6,802 nt of DNA, taken from contig JAJXRJ010000018.1 of the NCBI GenBank assembly GCA_021629085.1, forward strand, positions 1 through 6,802. The letters run 5' to 3'. The position numbers were made by a program, and so were the translations under genes. Source of the DNA: Oscillospiraceae bacterium. Lineage in GTDB: Bacteria; Bacillota; Clostridia; UMGS1810. Below the pieces are notes generated by a model. It did no database searches, was not told where the DNA came from, and saw only the letters and a program-made list of their open reading frames with translations. Shown piece by piece: positions 4,521-6,802 of the stretch. Numbering within the stretch: position 1 is the stretch's first letter; every line of letters starts with the position of its first letter.

Positions 4521-6468
4521 ATTTCTTTTTTCCATAGCGAACCAAATTGTAATACTGCAAATAGCGGTATGCATCAATCTTTTCCTGCAGCGGCTGCGGC
4601 AAATCCTCTGTAAACGCCCCGTCGATGTAGTATCCTGCTACTGATGAAAAAATCGGGATTTCTGCTTTTATTGTGTTCACAAAGTCGAAAAATGGCGGCA
4701 TATCCACATTCATATACTCCATCAATTCCGTTGCAAGATAGCTTGCAGAAATCGTGCCCGCATCACCGCTCGTCACTTCACCGCCCTCACTTTTGACCAA
4801 ATCTTTTGCAGCAGCATTGCCATAGATGACAAACGGGATGCTGTAGCGGTTCATCATGGCTTTCTGCCCTCCGCTTGCCACATCGTAACCCATGTATGCA
4901 TAGCCTTTAAATTCCGCGTCAATAAACGGCAGGTGATCACCGAAAAAGACCAGCACGGTCGGTTCTTCTACCGTGTCAATAAACGTCCGAACCCGGCCCA
5001 AAAGCTGGTCTGCGTCAGAAAGGCCATCCATATAGTTGTTGATGGTGTTATAGAGCTTATCATCAATGCCCATAGGCCGCACATAGCGCTTTGGCCGCTC
5101 AGTTTCATAGTCCATGTACGGGCCATGGTTTTGAATGGTGACAGTAAAGTTAAAATACCCGTTTCCCGTACCATTTTCCAAGTAGTCCTTGTAGTTGTCA
5201 ATAATGAGCTCAGAGGTCACCGCGTCAGTGGTGTAATAGTTAATTTTTTCCACGTCCTCCGGCAGATCGTCCAGCGTAATAAATTCGTCAAAGCCCATCC
5301 GTGCATAGACGCTCTTACGGTTGTAAAACCACGAGTGCCCGGGATGGATTGCCAGCGTTTCAAACCCCAAATCCTGAAACATGCGTGGAAGCGCATACAC
5401 ATTGGAATTGATATATTCTTTATATACAGTTGGCATGGAACGGCTGATGAGCGAAATGTTACAGCCGGATAAAAACTCAAATTCCGTTGAGGCAGTGGCG
5501 CCGCCAAAGCCCGGCACAAAGATATTGCCAAACCGGCCCTCTTTTCGAATCTGATTGAGGTTGGGAAGTGGATCCATACCGGGATAAAACTGGATATCCT
5601 CCGCCACCTGCGGGTCAAAAAATGCCTCACTCATAATGGCGATCACATTTGGCATTTTGTTGCCCTGATTGGTGTTATCCGCACTTTTATTCAGTATCTG
5701 CTGTGCAATTTCGTCCGTATATCCTTTGGGTTTTTGATACCCCGTTTGTGCTGCACTCACCAAAAATGAATATAATAAGCCCTTATAAGAAACAGTGTCC
5801 ACGTCATTATACCCGTCTGCCAGGCTAAACGCTTTGGTATACATGGGTTCATTGGTGTAAATCAAAAAATAAGATGACACAAGAAGCGCTGCGCTTACCA
5901 CAATCCCAGTCACGCGCTTGAGTGTGTCCGCTTTTTTTGCATGGACTGTTTTAAAAATGACTACAAACACGAAAAGCATTAAAATGGTCAAACACGCCAT
6001 GGAGAGATTAAATGTAAATTTATAGTTTTCAGTGATGTTTAGCACCTCGCCCATCAGCGTGATGTCGGACGGTTTAAATGGCTCAGCCCGGAAATAAATT
6101 TTGTAAAAATTGACATATAGCCCTACCGTGAGAGGAAGATTGACGGCAAGATACCCGGCCCAGATACGGTTGGTGAGGAAAAATATGAAGGTCATAATGA
6201 GAAAGATGGGCAGGAAATTAAACAGCATCACGAGCGGCGACATAAAAAAAGACATGTACGCCTTAAAGTTAGAGCCGTTTTGCATCACCAATTGATAGAG
6301 CGTGGTGAACACAGACAGCACGGCAATAAACGAAAGCGACTGCCAAATTTTCATTTCCGCCTGATATTTGAACACTTTTTTTACACCCATGTCGACACCT
6401 GCATCCTTTGCGTGAAATTCTAACTTTTGAAAAAACGCCGTTCCCACTTTATATAGGTATTCTTTCAC
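4519..6468 (-). CDS. LTA synthase family phosphoglycerol transferase (membrane sulfatase-fold enzyme)
   Basis: A 649-residue protein with five predicted membrane helices (about residues 47-63, 77-100, 104-124, 154-176 and 187-206, numbered from the ATG at 6474) and an extracellular sulfatase/alkaline-phosphatase-fold domain. LtaS-type enzymes move glycerol phosphate from phosphatidylglycerol onto a glycolipid-anchored chain. Seen: NVIAIMSEAFF with metal-ligand-type E283; GGATASTEFEF with T327 at the nucleophile position; HSWFYNR (380-386), like the FWNR substrate region of Staphylococcus LtaS but with Tyr for Trp; TIQNHGPY with H450; and FFGDHLPF with D513 and H514. ATG at 6474 directly abuts GGAGGG (6475-6480), which is too close, so I prefer GTG at 6468, seven bases from GGAGG. 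The product could be true LTA or another glycerol-phosphate polymer. Not part of the rightward operons. Confidence 0.9.
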   Translation of the reverse strand: MKEYLYKVGTAFFQKLEFHAKDAGVDMGVKKVFKYQAEMKIWQSLSFIAVLSVFTTLYQLVMQNGSNFKAYMSFFMSPLVMLFNFLPIFLIMTFIFFLTNRIWAGYLAVNLPLTVGLYVNFYKIYFRAEPFKPSDITLMGEVLNITENYKFTFNLSMACLTILMLFVFVVIFKTVHAKKADTLKRVTGIVVSAALLVSSYFLIYTNEPMYTKAFSLADGYNDVDTVSYKGLLYSFLVSAAQTGYQKPKGYTDEIAQQILNKSADNTNQGNKMPNVIAIMSEAFFDPQVAEDIQFYPGMDPLPNLNQIRKEGRFGNIFVPGFGGATASTEFEFLSGCNISLISRSMPTVYKEYINSNVYALPRMFQDLGFETLAIHPGHSWFYNRKSVYARMGFDEFITLDDLPEDVEKINYYTTDAVTSELIIDNYKDYLENGTGNGYFNFTVTIQNHGPYMDYETERPKRYVRPMGIDDKLYNTINNYMDGLSDADQLLGRVRTFIDTVEEPTVLVFFGDHLPFIDAEFKGYAYMGYDVASGGQKAMMNRYSIPFVIYGNAAAKDLVKSEGGEVTSGDAGTISASYLATELMEYMNVDMPPFFDFVNTIKAEIPIFSSVAGYYIDGAFTEDLPQPLQEKIDAYRYLQYYNLVRYGKKK

Positions 6469-6482
6469 AATCATCCCTCCGG

Positions 6483-6498
6483 GAAACTGTAAAGTTTC
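6483..6498 (-). repeat. Hairpin at the transcription start of the LTA-synthase-like gene
   Basis: Seen: GAAACT (6483-6488) and AGTTTC (6493-6498) form a perfect 6-bp inverted repeat with a four-base loop, between the predicted start of transcription (about 6496) and the ribosome binding site. It could be a repressor site or a hairpin at the mRNA 5' end that stabilises the message; the sequence alone cannot decide. Confidence 0.4.
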
Positions 6499-6502
6499 TC
6501 AT

Positions 6503-6532
6503 ATCATATCATATTTTAGTGAGGAATGTCAA
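6503..6532 (-). promoter_or_regulatory. Sigma-A promoter of the LTA-synthase-like gene
   Basis: Seen on the - strand: TTGACA (6532-6527) and TATGAT (6508-6503) with an 18-base spacer, just ahead of a short untranslated leader. The -10 area is made of three copies of a TATGA repeat (6500-6514 region), giving a second, overlapping TATGAT at 13 bases spacing that is too close to work. The repeat could change in copy number and shift the spacing, but this is speculation. Confidence 0.75.
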
Positions 6533-6635
6533 AAAAATTTAGCAATTCTTAAGATTTTCTTCTGACTTTTTGTAAATTGTTCACAATGCCACAATTATCC
6601 TATGCGGATGATTTGAAAATTATCTCTTTTTCATA
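6533..6635. other. Gene-free AT-rich spacer
   Basis: Between the promoter of the LTA-synthase-like gene and the orphan rightward promoter I see no coding frame, RNA gene or strong terminator. The only small symmetry is TCTTAAGA around 6546-6553. Together with the following stretch it makes a gap of about 250 bases without a recognisable gene. Confidence 0.5.
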
Positions 6636-6664
6636 TTGAATCGAGTGCACTTGTGTGATATAAT
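6636..6664 (+). promoter_or_regulatory. Orphan rightward promoter with extended -10
   Basis: Seen: TTGAAT (6636-6641) and TATAAT (6659-6664) separated by 17 bases, with TG one base before the -10 (TGATATAAT), an extended -10. An 8-bp palindrome AGTGCACT (6644-6651) sits in the spacer, where a repressor could bind. No rightward gene follows within the window; transcription would run into the inverted repeat at 6699-6723 and antisense to the partial gene. In such AT-rich DNA a chance match is a real possibility. Confidence 0.4.
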
Positions 6665-6698
6665 TATTAAATATTTTATATTTTTAGTAATTATGTAA

Positions 6699-6723
6699 AA
6701 TACCTAGATATATTCTAGGTATT
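6699..6723 (-). terminator. Perfect 10-bp inverted repeat, likely terminator of the partial right-edge gene
   Basis: Seen: AATACCTAGA (6699-6708) and TCTAGGTATT (6714-6723) pair perfectly over a five-base loop. On the - strand it begins one base after a stop codon at 6725-6727, and the right arm ends in TATTTTAC, a short U-rich tail. The position after a stop codon supports a terminator for the leftward gene entering from the right edge. The low-GC stem and weak U-run leave an operator or other symmetrical protein site as alternatives. Confidence 0.5.
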
Positions 6724-6724
6724 A

Positions 6725-6802
6725 TTATAAAAATGACATTTGTCCTTCAATTTGTTTATTTCTTTTCTTTTTCTTAACTTTATTCACTAATTCACTTTGT
6801 AA
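6725..6802 (-). CDS. C-terminal end of an unidentified lysine-rich protein (partial)
   Basis: Seen: reading leftward from the window edge, 25 codons are open and end in TAA at 6725-6727. The other two - strand frames hit stops within the first 15 bases. The peptide has a basic run, NKVKKKKRNK, followed by QIEGQMSFL at the C-terminus. Codons are AT-rich (TTA, AAA, AGA) and unlike those of the other genes here, while the surrounding DNA is about 21% GC. The inverted repeat just after the stop fits a gene end. I cannot identify the family from so little; a short Q-M-S-F/L tail occurs in many DNA-acting proteins, but that is not evidence of function. An open frame of 25 codons in AT-rich DNA can also be chance. 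Confidence 0.4.
   Translation of the reverse strand, partial: LQSELVNKVKKKKRNKQIEGQMSFL

Noticed and set aside
4933..5472. A 179-codon open frame on the + strand
   Set aside because: It is antisense to the sulfatase domain of the LTA-synthase-like gene, whose motifs are unmistakable. It has no ribosome binding site or family features that I can see.

Overview
The window looks like a chromosomal piece of a Gram-positive, probably clostridial (Firmicutes/Bacillota), anaerobe. The evidence is near-consensus sigma-A promoters, strong GGAGG-type ribosome binding sites, GTG and TTG starts, a multi-membrane-spanning LTA-synthase-like enzyme, and a kinase/PqqD/S26 gene set of a kind I associate with Clostridia. 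The coding part has moderate GC. The last ~200 bases fall to about 21% GC (43 G/C of 202 counted).

Left part, + strand: a consensus promoter (20-49) with a palindrome over its -35 box leads into a ~175-base structured untranslated leader and then larE-larB-larC. These three genes make the nickel-pincer nucleotide (NPN) cofactor. LarB carboxylates and hydrolyses nicotinate adenine dinucleotide to pyridinium-3,5-biscarboxylic acid mononucleotide, LarE adds two sulfurs, and LarC inserts nickel using CTP. The genes are tightly packed (13 bp, then a 4-bp overlap) and end in a terminator that includes the larC stop codon. The enzyme that uses the cofactor, a LarA-type racemase or epimerase, is not in the window.

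Middle part, + strand: a second transcription unit has three overlapping genes: an HPr-kinase-like ATP-binding protein, a small PqqD-like peptide-binding protein, and a soluble S24/S26-type (signal-peptidase-like) protease with a Ser-His pair. A kinase, a RiPP-recognition-type domain and a protease suggest modification and processing of a peptide, but no precursor gene is visible. This is the most plausible undescribed system here.

Right part, - strand: a convergent 649-residue lipoteichoic-acid-synthase-like phosphoglycerol transferase shares a two-sided terminator with the peptidase gene. Beyond its promoter lies a very AT-rich stretch. This holds an orphan rightward promoter, a perfect 10-bp inverted repeat, and the C-terminal end of a lysine-rich protein entering from the right edge on the - strand.
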